DNA from: an uncultured Eubacteriales bacterium
Lineage (GTDB): Bacteria; Bacillota; Clostridia; Peptostreptococcales; Anaerovoracaceae
Length of the DNA: 64,000 nucleotides
Assembly (NCBI GenBank): GCA_949285555.1
Contig: CASDYG010000006.1
Location: 39,798-103,797, forward strand
Direction: 5' to 3'
The notes under the pieces were generated by a model, which was not told where the DNA came from, did not search any database, and saw only the letters and a program-made list of their open reading frames with translations. Positions 1 to 7,843 of the stretch are shown in pieces. The position numbers were made by a program, and so were the translations under genes. Position 1 is the first letter of the stretch, and each line of letters starts with the position of its first letter.

Positions 1-311
1 TACCTACAGCAAATGTTTCTGTAATTGATCTAAATGTTTTACTTAAAAAGGATACCAATTATGAAGAAATTTGCAAGAAAATGAAGGAAGCTTCAGAATC
101 CTATCTAAAGGGAGTATTAGAGTTTGTGGATGATGAAGTAGTTTCCAGTGATTTTATTGGTGACGGACATACTTCAATATTTGATGCAAGAGAGGGAATT
201 GAATTAAATTCCAAGTTCTTTAAAATTATTGCATTTTATGATAACGAATATGGATATTCCAGCAAAACTCTGGAGATGATAAGGCATATGTATGAGGTAG
301 ACAATAAATAG
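1..311 (+). CDS. gap: Glyceraldehyde-3-phosphate dehydrogenase, C-terminal part (gene cut by window start)
   Basis: The open frame runs in from the left edge (first full codon at position 3) and ends at TAG 309-311. The visible part carries the GAPDH catalytic-domain signatures PTANVSVIDLNV near its start and YDNEYGYS near the end, the latter holding the Asn and Tyr that contact NAD. The enzyme oxidises glyceraldehyde 3-phosphate to 1,3-bisphosphoglycerate in the cytosol. It is followed 54 bases later by pgk and then tpiA, the usual glycolytic order. About two thirds of the gene lies outside the window, so cofactor preference cannot be judged. Confidence 0.95.
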   Translation, partial: PTANVSVIDLNVLLKKDTNYEEICKKMKEASESYLKGVLEFVDDEVVSSDFIGDGHTSIFDAREGIELNSKFFKIIAFYDNEYGYSSKTLEMIRHMYEVDNK

Positions 312-365
312 AGGCTTGTGTGCCTCTATTTTTCCATATTAAAATGCTTTTATGAGGAGAAACAG

Positions 366-1550
366 ATGAAGAAGACAATCAATGACATGAATGCCAAAGG
401 AAAGCGAGTGCTTGTAAGATGTGATTTTAATGTGCCTATGAAGGATGGAGTTATCACAGATGATACCAGAATTAGAGCAGCGATTCCGACTATAAACAGA
501 CTTGTAGAAATGGGAGCCTGTGTGGTTCTTATGTCCCATATGGGAAGACCTAAGGGCGAGGTAGTGCCTGAGTTAAGTCTAAAGCCAGTAGCAGCAAGGC
601 TAGCTGATTTACTGAAAAAGGATGTAGCATTCATTGGCTCTGATAAAGTCATAGATGAAGAGGTACTTGAAAAAGTACAGGCCTTAAAGCCGGGAGAAAT
701 TGCACTTATTGAAAATTTGCGTTTTCGTGCAGAGGAAACAAAGGATGATGAAGCTTTCGCAGGTGAGCTTGCTAAAATGGGAGATGTATTTGTGCAGGAG
801 GCCTTTGGAACGGTTCACCGAGCTCATAGTTCAACCCATGCTATTGCAAAGTTTCTTCCAGTGTACAGTGGGCTTCTAGTTGAAAAGGAAATAGCTTATC
901 TGGGCGAGGCACTAAATAATCCTAAAAGGCCTTTGGTTGCAATAATGGGTGGTGCAAAGGTTAAGGATAAGCTGCCGGTTATTGAAAATCTGCTTAAAAA
1001 AGTGGACTGTCTCATAATTGGTGGTGGAATGAGCTACACATTTTTTAAATATCAGGGATATGAAGTGGGAACTTCCATAGTCGATGAAGAGAGCCTGGAT
1101 CTAATAGGTGATATTTTCAAAATTGCAGAAGAATCGGGCGCTAAGCTTTTGCTTCCTGTAGATGTGGTAGTATCCGATACCTTTTCTGAAAAGGGTAATA
1201 TTAAGTCAGTAAGCGTAAAAGAAATTCCTTCTGATATGATGGGACTTGATATTGGACCCGTTACACGTGAAAAGTATGCAGAGGTTATAAAAAATGCTGC
1301 CACAGTACTTTGGAATGGTCCGATGGGAGTATTTGAAATGAAGACTTTTGAGAATGGAACCAAAGCAGTAGCTGAAGCTATTGCCAAGTCAGAAGCTATA
1401 TCTATAATAGGTGGAGGAGATTCTGCGGCTGCTGTTTCCGGATTTGGTATGAAGGACCTCTTTAGTCATGTGTCCACTGGCGGTGGGGCATCGTTAGAAT
1501 TTATTGAGGGAAAGTCACTTCCTGGTATTGAAGTAATTGAAGATAAATAG
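366..1550 (+). CDS. pgk: Phosphoglycerate kinase
   Basis: Cytosolic enzyme that transfers phosphate from 1,3-bisphosphoglycerate to ADP. The 394-residue product has the usual length. The N-terminal substrate-binding motif RCDFNVP lies near residue 20, SHMGRPKG near 60, AFGTVHRAHSS near 155, and the C-terminal nucleotide-binding motifs NGPMGVFE and GGGDSAAAV follow. I place the start at ATG 366, seven bases after AGGAGA at 353-358; the frame stays open back to 318, but that extension has no ribosome-binding site and does not match the family. It sits between gap and tpiA, with the tpiA start 10 bases after its stop. Confidence 0.97.
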   Translation: MKKTINDMNAKGKRVLVRCDFNVPMKDGVITDDTRIRAAIPTINRLVEMGACVVLMSHMGRPKGEVVPELSLKPVAARLADLLKKDVAFIGSDKVIDEEVLEKVQALKPGEIALIENLRFRAEETKDDEAFAGELAKMGDVFVQEAFGTVHRAHSSTHAIAKFLPVYSGLLVEKEIAYLGEALNNPKRPLVAIMGGAKVKDKLPVIENLLKKVDCLIIGGGMSYTFFKYQGYEVGTSIVDEESLDLIGDIFKIAEESGAKLLLPVDVVVSDTFSEKGNIKSVSVKEIPSDMMGLDIGPVTREKYAEVIKNAATVLWNGPMGVFEMKTFENGTKAVAEAIAKSEAISIIGGGDSAAAVSGFGMKDLFSHVSTGGGASLEFIEGKSLPGIEVIEDK

Positions 1551-1560
1551 AGAGGTAAAA

Positions 1561-2310
1561 ATGAGAAAGTCTTTTGTTGCAGCTAATTGGAAAATGTATA
1601 AGGGTCCAAAAGCTACGGAGGAATTCCTAAGTGCATTTCAAAAAGTCAGTAATGAAAATATGCAGGTTGGAATTACAGTGCCATTTGTAAATTTAACTAC
1701 TGCAAAAAATTTTATTTCAAAGCATGGTGTTAATTTGCTTTTAGGTGCACAGAATGTGTATTTTGAAAAGGAAGGGGCTTTTACAGGTGAAGTATCAATA
1801 CCGATGCTTGAGGAAATAGGAGTAGACTATGTAGTGATTGGACATTCAGAGAGAAGAAATATTTTTGGAGAGTCCGATGAACTTATAAATAAAAAGCTTT
1901 CTGCTTTATCAAAATCAACATTGCGTACAATTTTGTGTGTTGGTGAAAGTCTTGCTGAAAGAGAGTCGGGCAAAGAAAAAGAAGTGGTAGGTGCTCAGCT
2001 AAGAAAAAATCTGGATGGCATTGACAGCTGCTATGTTAAGGAGCTTACAATTGCCTATGAGCCTATTTGGGCAATCGGTACAGGGAAAACAGCCAGCGCA
2101 AAGGATGCTCAAGAAATGTGTGCCTTCATTAGAAAGTGCATAGAGAAGTTGTATGATGATACTGCTGCACAGGCTGTTCGCATACAGTATGGAGGAAGTG
2201 TAAAGGCGGAAAATACAAAGGAAATCCTTGATATGCCAGATATAGATGGTGCCCTTGTTGGTGGTGCCAGTTTAAATGCGGACGAGTTTGAGAAAATATA
2301 TAATTTTTAA
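1561..2310 (+). CDS. tpiA: Triosephosphate isomerase
   Basis: Interconverts dihydroxyacetone phosphate and glyceraldehyde 3-phosphate. The 249-residue TIM barrel shows the substrate-binding Asn and Lys in NWKM near residue 10, the catalytic His in GHSERR near residue 95, and the catalytic Glu in AYEPIWAIGTGK near residue 165 with the mobile loop just after it. The phosphate-binding GGSVK and GALVGGASL segments close the barrel. ATG 1561 is preceded by AGAGG at 1550-1554; an open extension back to 1537 overlaps pgk and is not conserved. It is the last gene of the gap-pgk-tpiA run; no mutase or enolase follows, unlike many Firmicutes operons. Confidence 0.97.
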   Translation: MRKSFVAANWKMYKGPKATEEFLSAFQKVSNENMQVGITVPFVNLTTAKNFISKHGVNLLLGAQNVYFEKEGAFTGEVSIPMLEEIGVDYVVIGHSERRNIFGESDELINKKLSALSKSTLRTILCVGESLAERESGKEKEVVGAQLRKNLDGIDSCYVKELTIAYEPIWAIGTGKTASAKDAQEMCAFIRKCIEKLYDDTAAQAVRIQYGGSVKAENTKEILDMPDIDGALVGGASLNADEFEKIYNF

Positions 2311-2448
2311 TATATGCTTTCTTACTGAAATTAAAAATCAGGAGATATGGAAGTTTTTGTACATACTATCAGGTAATATATAATATTGTATGCTTTTTAT
2401 AGCACTTAAGTGATGTGAGTATGAAAACATGATAAAGCAATGGAAATC

Positions 2449-2477
2449 TTGATTTTTAACCTTTTTTATGATAAATT
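2449..2477 (+). promoter_or_regulatory. Probable sigma-A promoter for secG
   Basis: TTGATT at 2449-2454 and TAAATT at 2472-2477 are separated by 17 bases and lie about 35 bases upstream of the secG start. The rest of the 199-base gap after tpiA shows no other feature. Confidence 0.4.
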
Positions 2478-2509
2478 AGTATAGTTACATTACTAGGAGG
2501 TGAATATCT

Positions 2510-2743
2510 ATGAACACAGCTTTAATGGTACTGTTAGCCATTTGTAGCGTCATATTGATTGCTAGTGTTCTTCTTCAATCGGGTAATAGTGATGGACTGT
2601 CCGGATCTATATCTGGAGGTGCAGAGCAACTTTTCGGTAAGAAGAAAAGTAAAGGATATGAGGCAATATTGGAGAAAATTACAGTAGTAGCAGCTATCTG
2701 CTTTATAGTAATATCTCTAGCCCTTGTAGTATTATCAAAGTAG
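2510..2743 (+). CDS. secG: SecG, small subunit of the Sec protein translocase
   Basis: A 77-residue membrane protein with two hydrophobic segments (about residues 3-22 and 54-75) flanking the conserved GLSGSISGGAEQLFGKKK loop that marks SecG. It associates with SecYE and aids SecA-driven export across the cytoplasmic membrane. AGGAGGTGA at 2496-2504 gives a very strong ribosome-binding site before ATG 2510. Lying directly downstream of the glycolytic genes is common in Firmicutes. The product probably also serves export of the large surface proteins encoded after 42.5 kb. Confidence 0.95.
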   Translation: MNTALMVLLAICSVILIASVLLQSGNSDGLSGSISGGAEQLFGKKKSKGYEAILEKITVVAAICFIVISLALVVLSK

Positions 2744-2764
2744 ATACTTATTTCATTAAGTATA

Positions 2765-2784
2765 TGCTATCTAGTTTGATAGCA
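2765..2784 (+). terminator. Stem-loop between secG and hppA
   Basis: TGCTATC (2765-2771) pairs with GATAGCA (2778-2784) over a six-base loop. A T-rich stretch ATTTTTT follows only after seven bases, so this may be a weak terminator or attenuator rather than a full stop. Confidence 0.35.
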
Positions 2785-2808
2785 GGAATTATTTTTTAGG
2801 AGGTATTT

Positions 2809-4824
2809 ATGATTAATTTGCAGTGGCTACCCGTTGTGGCTGCAGCTATTGGACTCATTGTGGCCTTCATCCTTGGTTCTTGGATTAGCAAGAGCAGTGA
2901 AGGAACAGACAGAATGAAGGAGCTGAGTGGCTTTATTAGAGAAGGTGCCATGGCGTTTCTTAAGAGAGAATATAGAACCATGGTTATAGTAGTAGCCGCT
3001 TTATTCTTACTTATAGGCTTTGGACTTCATAATTGGATAACAGCCATTCTTTATTTATTAGGTGCTTTATTATCAGTACTAGCAGGATTTTTTGGCATGA
3101 ATGTTGCAACAAAAGGTAATGTTAGAACAGCATGGGCAGCTAAAGAGTCAGGAATGGCAAAGGCACTTCAGATTGCTTTCAGAAGTGGTGCTGTTATGGG
3201 GCTTTGCGTATCAGGTCTTGGACTTATTGGACTTGGAATCGTATTTTGCGTACTAGATCTTGCTACCGTTACAGAGTGTGTTACAGGCTTCGGTCTTGGA
3301 GCTTCATCTATGGCTCTTTTTGGAAGAGTAGGTGGTGGTATCTATACGAAGGCAGCTGACGTAGGAGCAGACCTTGTTGGAAAGGTAGAGGCTGGTATTC
3401 CAGAGGATGATCCACGTAACCCTGCAGTTATTGCTGACAATGTAGGTGATAACGTAGGTGACGTTGCAGGTATGGGATCTGACCTTTTCGAATCATATGT
3501 TGGTTCCATTATTTCTGCCATTACTCTTGGAGCAGTAGCTGTTACCAATGCACCTAGTGATGCAAGCTTCACAACTTTAGATGCAGGTGCTTTTCCACTT
3601 CTTTTATCAGGACTTGGAATCATTGCATCTATTATAGGTATTCTATTTGTAAGAGGTGGAGAGGGTAAGAATCCTGCATCCGCACTTAATATGGGTACTT
3701 ATATCAGCGGTATCATAGTTATTATCGGCTCCGTTCTATTGAGCAAATATATGCTTGGAAGTCTTAACTATGCATATGCGATTATCGCTGGACTAATTGT
3801 AGGTATAGCTATTGGTAAGGTTACAGAAATTTATACCTCCGGTGACTACAAATTCGTAAAGAAAATTGCAGACCAGTCTCAGACAGGATCTGCCACCACT
3901 ATTATAAGTGGTCTTGGTGTAGGTATGCTATCTACGCTTTGGCCAATCCTATTTATAGTTGTTGGAATTATTGCCAGCTATTACTTTGCAGGACTTTATG
4001 GTATTGCACTTTCAGCAGTAGGAATGCTTTCAACTACAGGTATGACAGTTGCTGTGGATGCTTATGGTCCAGTATCAGATAACGCTGGTGGTATAGCAGA
4101 AATGGCCGAACTACCACATGAAGTAAGAGAAATAACTGACAAGCTTGACTCAGTTGGAAATACTACAGCAGCTATCGGTAAGGGATTCGCTATAGGATCA
4201 GCAGCTCTTACTGCATTAGCTCTATTTGCTTCATACGCAACAGTAGCAAAACTAGATATAGTTAGCCTGCTTGACCCAATTGTAATTGTTGGATTATTTA
4301 TTGGAGCTATGCTTCCATTCCTATTCTCTGCTCTTACTATGAATTCAGTAGGAAAGGCTGCTAACCAGATGATAGAAGAGGTTAGACGCCAGTTCAGAGA
4401 AAATAAGGGTATTATGGAAGGAACTACTAAGCCTGACTACGCTAGGTGTGTAGAAATTTCTACAGGCGCAGCATTAAAGGAAATGGTTATTCCAGGCTTA
4501 ATGGCAATAATCGCTCCTATAGCTGTAGGATTTATTTTAGGAGCAGCTGCACTTGCTGGACTTCTTGGTGGAGCTCTATCATCCGGTGTTTTACTTGCTA
4601 TCATGATGGCAAATGCTGGAGGAGCATGGGATAATGCGAAAAAATACATAGAAGAAGGTCACTTTGGTGGAAAGGGATCTGACTCTCACAAGGCGGCAGT
4701 TGTAGGAGATACAGTAGGAGATCCATTTAAGGACACCTCTGGTCCATCTATCAATATCTTAATTAAGCTTATGACAATAGTTTCTCTAGTATTCGCACCA
4801 TTATTTGGAGCTGGATTATTCTAG
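2809..4824 (+). CDS. hppA: Membrane-bound ion-translocating pyrophosphatase, K+-dependent type
   Basis: Hydrolyses cytosolic pyrophosphate and pumps H+ and/or Na+ across the membrane. The 671-residue, multi-helix protein carries the family motifs: [28 protein letters not shown], and the C-terminal [15 protein letters not shown] with its metal-binding acidic residues. In the motif [10 protein letters not shown] the residue after TT is Ala, where K+-independent enzymes have Lys, so this should be the K+-stimulated class. Whether it moves Na+ or H+ cannot be settled by eye. AGGAGG at 2799-2804 supports ATG 2809. A strong terminator follows. Such pumps recover energy from pyrophosphate in fermenting anaerobes. 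Confidence 0.96.
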   Translation: MINLQWLPVVAAAIGLIVAFILGSWISKSSEGTDRMKELSGFIREGAMAFLKREYRTMVIVVAALFLLIGFGLHNWITAILYLLGALLSVLAGFFGMNVATKGNVRTAWAAKESGMAKALQIAFRSGAVMGLCVSGLGLIGLGIVFCVLDLATVTECVTGFGLGASSMALFGRVGGGIYTKAADVGADLVGKVEAGIPEDDPRNPAVIADNVGDNVGDVAGMGSDLFESYVGSIISAITLGAVAVTNAPSDASFTTLDAGAFPLLLSGLGIIASIIGILFVRGGEGKNPASALNMGTYISGIIVIIGSVLLSKYMLGSLNYAYAIIAGLIVGIAIGKVTEIYTSGDYKFVKKIADQSQTGSATTIISGLGVGMLSTLWPILFIVVGIIASYYFAGLYGIALSAVGMLSTTGMTVAVDAYGPVSDNAGGIAEMAELPHEVREITDKLDSVGNTTAAIGKGFAIGSAALTALALFASYATVAKLDIVSLLDPIVIVGLFIGAMLPFLFSALTMNSVGKAANQMIEEVRRQFRENKGIMEGTTKPDYARCVEISTGAALKEMVIPGLMAIIAPIAVGFILGAAALAGLLGGALSSGVLLAIMMANAGGAWDNAKKYIEEGHFGGKGSDSHKAAVVGDTVGDPFKDTSGPSINILIKLMTIVSLVFAPLFGAGLF

Positions 4825-4890
4825 ATAGACATTATCAATATTTGTGACTGATTATATATGTCACAAAAGCAAGATGAATTTAATGTAATT

Positions 4891-4917
4891 AAAAAGGTGC
4901 CAGTCGGCACCTTTTTT
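4891..4917 (+). terminator. Intrinsic terminator after hppA
   Basis: GGTGCC (4896-4901), loop AGTC, GGCACC (4906-4911), then six T; a run of A upstream extends the stem and makes it potentially bidirectional. Confidence 0.9.
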
Positions 4918-4977
4918 ACTGTTTAGGCATATAATATAAATTTCTAAAAGAAAAATTTAAAAAAATAATGTTACCTA

Positions 4978-5024
4978 TTGACAACAAACTACAAAAGTGT
5001 ATAATATAGTTAGCATTACCTAAC
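4978..5024 (+). promoter_or_regulatory. Promoter with inverted repeat at the transcription start, module copy 1
   Basis: TTGACA (4978-4983), a 16-base spacer and TATAAT (5000-5005) form a near-consensus sigma-A promoter. The inverted repeat GTTAGCATTACCTAAC (5009-5024) lies over the expected start of transcription, where a repressor site would be. Its complement begins TTAGGTAATGCTAAC, close to the known DtxR/IdeR iron-box consensus (TTAGGTTAGGCTAAC is the first part of that box). Operator identity is inference. The same arrangement recurs at 6082-6128. Confidence 0.75.
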
Positions 5025-5094
5025 ATATTGAGTTTTTCAAAAGTACCTCAAACAAATTGAAAAGCTACCCCCGATTAGTCGGGGGTTTCTTTTT
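5012..5094 (+). ncRNA. Candidate small RNA, module copy 1
   Basis: A transcript from the promoter at 4978-5005 would start near 5012 and stop at the terminator CCCCCGA-TTAG-TCGGGGG (5068-5085) followed by TTTCTTTTT, giving an RNA of about 80 bases with no open frame. The segment reading GTTTTTCAAAA, then GTACCTCAAA, is conserved in copy 2 near 6135-6155. The EamA gene at 5155 lies beyond the terminator and has its own possible extended -10 (TGATATAAT, 5096-5104), so this could be a free-standing RNA or an attenuated leader. I do not recognise a known riboswitch fold. Confidence 0.55.
5068..5094 (+). terminator. Intrinsic terminator closing module copy 1
   Basis: A perfect seven-base-pair GC-rich stem (CCCCCGA / TCGGGGG) with a four-base TTAG loop is followed by TTTCTTTTT. 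Confidence 0.9.
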
Positions 5095-5154
5095 GTGATA
5101 TAATGTCACTACAGTGGCTATGATCAATAGCTTGTAAATAGGAGGGTTACAGAG

Positions 5155-6066
5155 ATGAAATGGCGTGCATATCTATCCGCACTTATAGTATCGGTAACAG
5201 TTGGCTTTTCTTTTCTGTTTGTTCGTGATACCCTGCATTTTACCACTACCTATGATGCCCTAACATATAGATTTATAGCTGGATTTTTACCTCTTGCTTT
5301 CAGCTTTCCATTCATGAAGGGCAGGGTGAATTTTTGCATTAAAAAGCTAAAAAAGCTTAGTGTAATAGGATTTGCATATCCACTTGTTTTCTTTGCTGGT
5401 CAAGCACTAGCTTTAAAACTTGGAAATGCAGTAGAAGTAGCTGGAATTTTTGCGATGGCTCCCGTGATAACACTAATACTTGCCGCAATAATATTAAAGG
5501 AAACAACAACAGTCTTACAAAGACTATCGGTATTTGTTTCAGCAATAGGCGTAATTCTTATAGTAGCAAGTCATGGAATTTCAATTGAGAACATTTCCGT
5601 AGGTGGGATTTTAATAGCAATTTTGTCTACCATATCTTTTTCCGTCTATACAATTTTACTTAGGGGAACAAGAGGAGAGTATAATGGCTATGAATTTTTA
5701 TTTTTCCTTATGGGGCAGGCAGTAGTAGTTAGCCTAATATTTTCCATACTAATGCATAGTATAGATGGGCAGTGGTATCAAATGATCATACCTCTAAAGA
5801 GCAGCACCTTCATAAGAGGCGTATTATATCTTTCTATACTTTCAACATTATTAAGTGCCTATCTGACAAGTTATAGTCTTAAATATATTACAGCTACACA
5901 GATGAGTGTCTTTAATAATTTAAGTACCGTGATACAAATCTTGGCTGGTATTTTCATAGTGGGAGAGAAAACAAATATGATTCAGCTTATAGGTTGTGTG
6001 CTTATTATTGTGGCTGTTTTATCAATTAATATTAAGAATATAAAAAATAAAGGGGAAAATACATAA
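5155..6066 (+). CDS. EamA/DMT-family transporter
   Basis: A 303-residue membrane protein with about ten hydrophobic segments arranged as two similar five-helix halves, the pattern of the drug/metabolite transporter superfamily. The first half begins SALIVSVTVGFSFLFVRD and contains ALKLGNAVEVAGIFAMAP; the second contains TQMSVFNNLSTVIQILAGIFIVGE, matching the EamA signature region. Members export amino acids, nucleotides or other small metabolites; the substrate here is unknown. AGGAGGG at 5142-5148 precedes ATG 5155. It is flanked on both sides by copies of the same promoter/terminator module, which may link it to metal-dependent control (inference). Confidence 0.9.
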   Translation: MKWRAYLSALIVSVTVGFSFLFVRDTLHFTTTYDALTYRFIAGFLPLAFSFPFMKGRVNFCIKKLKKLSVIGFAYPLVFFAGQALALKLGNAVEVAGIFAMAPVITLILAAIILKETTTVLQRLSVFVSAIGVILIVASHGISIENISVGGILIAILSTISFSVYTILLRGTRGEYNGYEFLFFLMGQAVVVSLIFSILMHSIDGQWYQMIIPLKSSTFIRGVLYLSILSTLLSAYLTSYSLKYITATQMSVFNNLSTVIQILAGIFIVGEKTNMIQLIGCVLIIVAVLSINIKNIKNKGENT

Positions 6067-6081
6067 ATTTTATGTTAGCTA

Positions 6082-6128
6082 TTGACAACATGCTATAAAG
6101 GTGTATAATATAGTTAGCATTACCTAAC
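6082..6128 (+). promoter_or_regulatory. Promoter with inverted repeat at the transcription start, module copy 2
   Basis: TTGACA (6082-6087), a 16-base spacer, TATAAT (6104-6109) and GTTAGCATTACCTAAC (6113-6128) repeat the copy at 4978-5024; the -35, -10 and inverted repeat are identical and only the spacer differs. No plus-strand gene follows before 10.9 kb. Confidence 0.75.
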
Positions 6129-6191
6129 ATATTAAGTTTTTCAAAAAAGTACCTCAAAAAAAAGAAAGGGTAGCCCCCTTCTTTTTTTTTT
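6116..6191 (+). ncRNA. Candidate small RNA, module copy 2
   Basis: Transcription from 6082-6109 would yield an RNA of about 75 bases ending at a hairpin (GAAAGGG...CCCCTTC, about 6161-6181) followed by ten T. It contains no open frame, and the next genes are on the opposite strand, so this copy cannot be the leader of a coding gene. It shares the TTTTTCAAAA and GTACCTCAAA stretches with copy 1. In the reverse direction the same hairpin and T/A runs would terminate the trkH transcript. Confidence 0.55.
6161..6191. terminator. Bidirectional terminator between the small-RNA module and trkH
   Basis: AAGAAAGGG pairs with CCCCTTCTT with one mismatch around TAGC. T-runs on one strand and A-runs on the other allow it to act for the plus-strand module and for the minus-strand trkH ending at 6259. 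Confidence 0.7.
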
Positions 6192-6258
6192 AAATTAAAG
6201 TTATATATTCTAAACATGGTAGTATCTTAGCATTATGAAAGCTTATCCATTTTATACT

Positions 6259-7719
6259 TTATGAAAAAGCTTGGTTTGGCTTCCAAAATGACCTTGAAAA
6301 TATAATTAGTAGGGCATAGATTTCCAGCCTGCCAAATAACATAAGTGTAGCACATACAAGCTTACCAAAGCTTGAAAAGCAATTAAAGTCTCCATTTGCT
6401 ATTTCTGCAAGCCCAGCACCGTTATTACTTAATGATGCAATTGCACCAGAGATAGTTGTCATTAGGTTCTGGTCCTCAAAGGATAGCAAAAACATGCCGA
6501 TAGCAAGCACGAATAAATACATGAGGATGTATACACTAATGGATGATGCATTGGCAGCACTAACAATATTACCATTTATCAATACAGGCTTTACTGCCTT
6601 TGGATGTATTCGTTTATAAATTCCTCGGATGATTAACTTTATGAATACCATTACCCTTATTATTTTTAATGAGCCGGCAGTTGAACCACTACACCCACCA
6701 ATTAATAGTAAAATGAGCAAAATAAACTGAGATATATTTGGAAGCTCGTTGACATTTGTAATGGAAAAGCCTGATGTAGAAACATATCCTACTACCTGCA
6801 CAAGTGCATCCCCCATGGCAGAGAAAAGATCATCATAGAGGCTACTGAGTCTCATAGCCACTCCCATTACAATAGATGTAATGATTATTAAGGAAATATA
6901 CCACTTGAGCTCAGGGTCCTTTTTAATTTTTTGCCACTGTTTAGTATATGTGTGAAAAAAGATTATAAAGTTGATAGAGCCAAGTATGGTGAAAAGCGTG
7001 ATTACAGCTTTGACATATGGTGAAAAGCCAAGAGCAATTTCTCCTCCTGTGCTATATATACCTGCCGTGCTTATGGTTGTCATCGTGTTTATAAGAGCTG
7101 GAAAGAGTCCCATTTTTGATAGATATAATAGTAGAAACTCAACTGCTGTTAAAAAGATGTATATTAAATATGTGGTTTTTGCTGTATCGCTTATTCTGGC
7201 AGAAGTCTTAACTATTTCAGGACCGGTTATTTCGCTTGAAGCCAGCTTAAGTCCACTTATTCCAAGGCTTGGAAGTATGGAGATTGTCAGTACAAGAATA
7301 CCGACACCGCCTAGCCAATTAGTAGTCGCTTTCCACATTAAAACAGCCATTGGAAGCTTGATTGGATCAATTACAAAGCCACCTGTCGTGGTCCAACCGG
7401 AAATGGATTCAAAAAGGCAATCCACAAAGCTGTAATCAAGGCCGCTCAGGTAGTAAGGAAGTGTACCTATAAGACATATTACTATCCAGCTAATGGTAAC
7501 AAGCATAAGACCATATCTGTTATTTAGAGTTGTCTTAAAAGGCCTCAATATCTTAAATAAGGCAAGACCAAGAAGTAGGGAGGTGAAGGCAATACTAATA
7601 AATGCAGGAATCAGATAAAACTCCTGATATATATAGCCTACTATAATGGCGGGAATCATAGCTATGCCTTCAAAGATTAAAATGGTAGATAATGTTTTTA
7701 CCATTATGTATTTATTCAT
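6259..7719 (-). CDS. trkH: TrkH-family potassium uptake channel subunit (first copy)
   Basis: A 486-residue integral membrane protein of the TrkH/KtrB family, which conducts K+ inward under control of a cytosolic RCK protein. The four pore-loop filter segments are visible: TTGGF, TAGIYSTGG, STSGFS and SNNGAG, each supplying the conserved glycine. The N-terminus (MNKYIMVKTLSTILIFEGIA) opens the first helix. It lies 124 bases downstream of the second trkH on the same strand and may be read through from trkA-trkH or from its own promoter near 7759-7786. Two channel genes with one trkA suggests either two channels sharing a gate or a specialised pair. Confidence 0.94.
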   Translation of the reverse strand: MNKYIMVKTLSTILIFEGIAMIPAIIVGYIYQEFYLIPAFISIAFTSLLLGLALFKILRPFKTTLNNRYGLMLVTISWIVICLIGTLPYYLSGLDYSFVDCLFESISGWTTTGGFVIDPIKLPMAVLMWKATTNWLGGVGILVLTISILPSLGISGLKLASSEITGPEIVKTSARISDTAKTTYLIYIFLTAVEFLLLYLSKMGLFPALINTMTTISTAGIYSTGGEIALGFSPYVKAVITLFTILGSINFIIFFHTYTKQWQKIKKDPELKWYISLIIITSIVMGVAMRLSSLYDDLFSAMGDALVQVVGYVSTSGFSITNVNELPNISQFILLILLLIGGCSGSTAGSLKIIRVMVFIKLIIRGIYKRIHPKAVKPVLINGNIVSAANASSISVYILMYLFVLAIGMFLLSFEDQNLMTTISGAIASLSNNGAGLAEIANGDFNCFSSFGKLVCATLMLFGRLEIYALLIIFSRSFWKPNQAFS

Positions 7720-7758
7720 TTTATTACCTTGTCCTTAATGTTTGTTAATTGTTTGTAA

Positions 7759-7786
7759 ACTATAGTCAAAATGCAGATATTTGCAA
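7759..7786 (-). promoter_or_regulatory. Possible promoter for the downstream trkH
   Basis: On the minus strand TTGCAA (7781-7786) and TATAGT (7759-7764) are spaced by 16 bases, about 40 bases ahead of the start codon at 7719. Confidence 0.35.
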
Positions 7787-7843
7787 TTCTTTAATTGACA
7801 TTCTTAGCCTGTTTAGATGAAAGTTATATACTTTAATATTCTC

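Noticed and set aside
5012-5094. Leader before the EamA gene as a known riboswitch
   Set aside because: I could not match it to the conserved cores of riboswitches I know, and the second copy has no gene downstream; kept as a small-RNA candidate.
6971-7435. A 154-codon plus-strand frame inside trkH
   Set aside because: It lies opposite a well-conserved membrane protein gene and shows no signal of its own.
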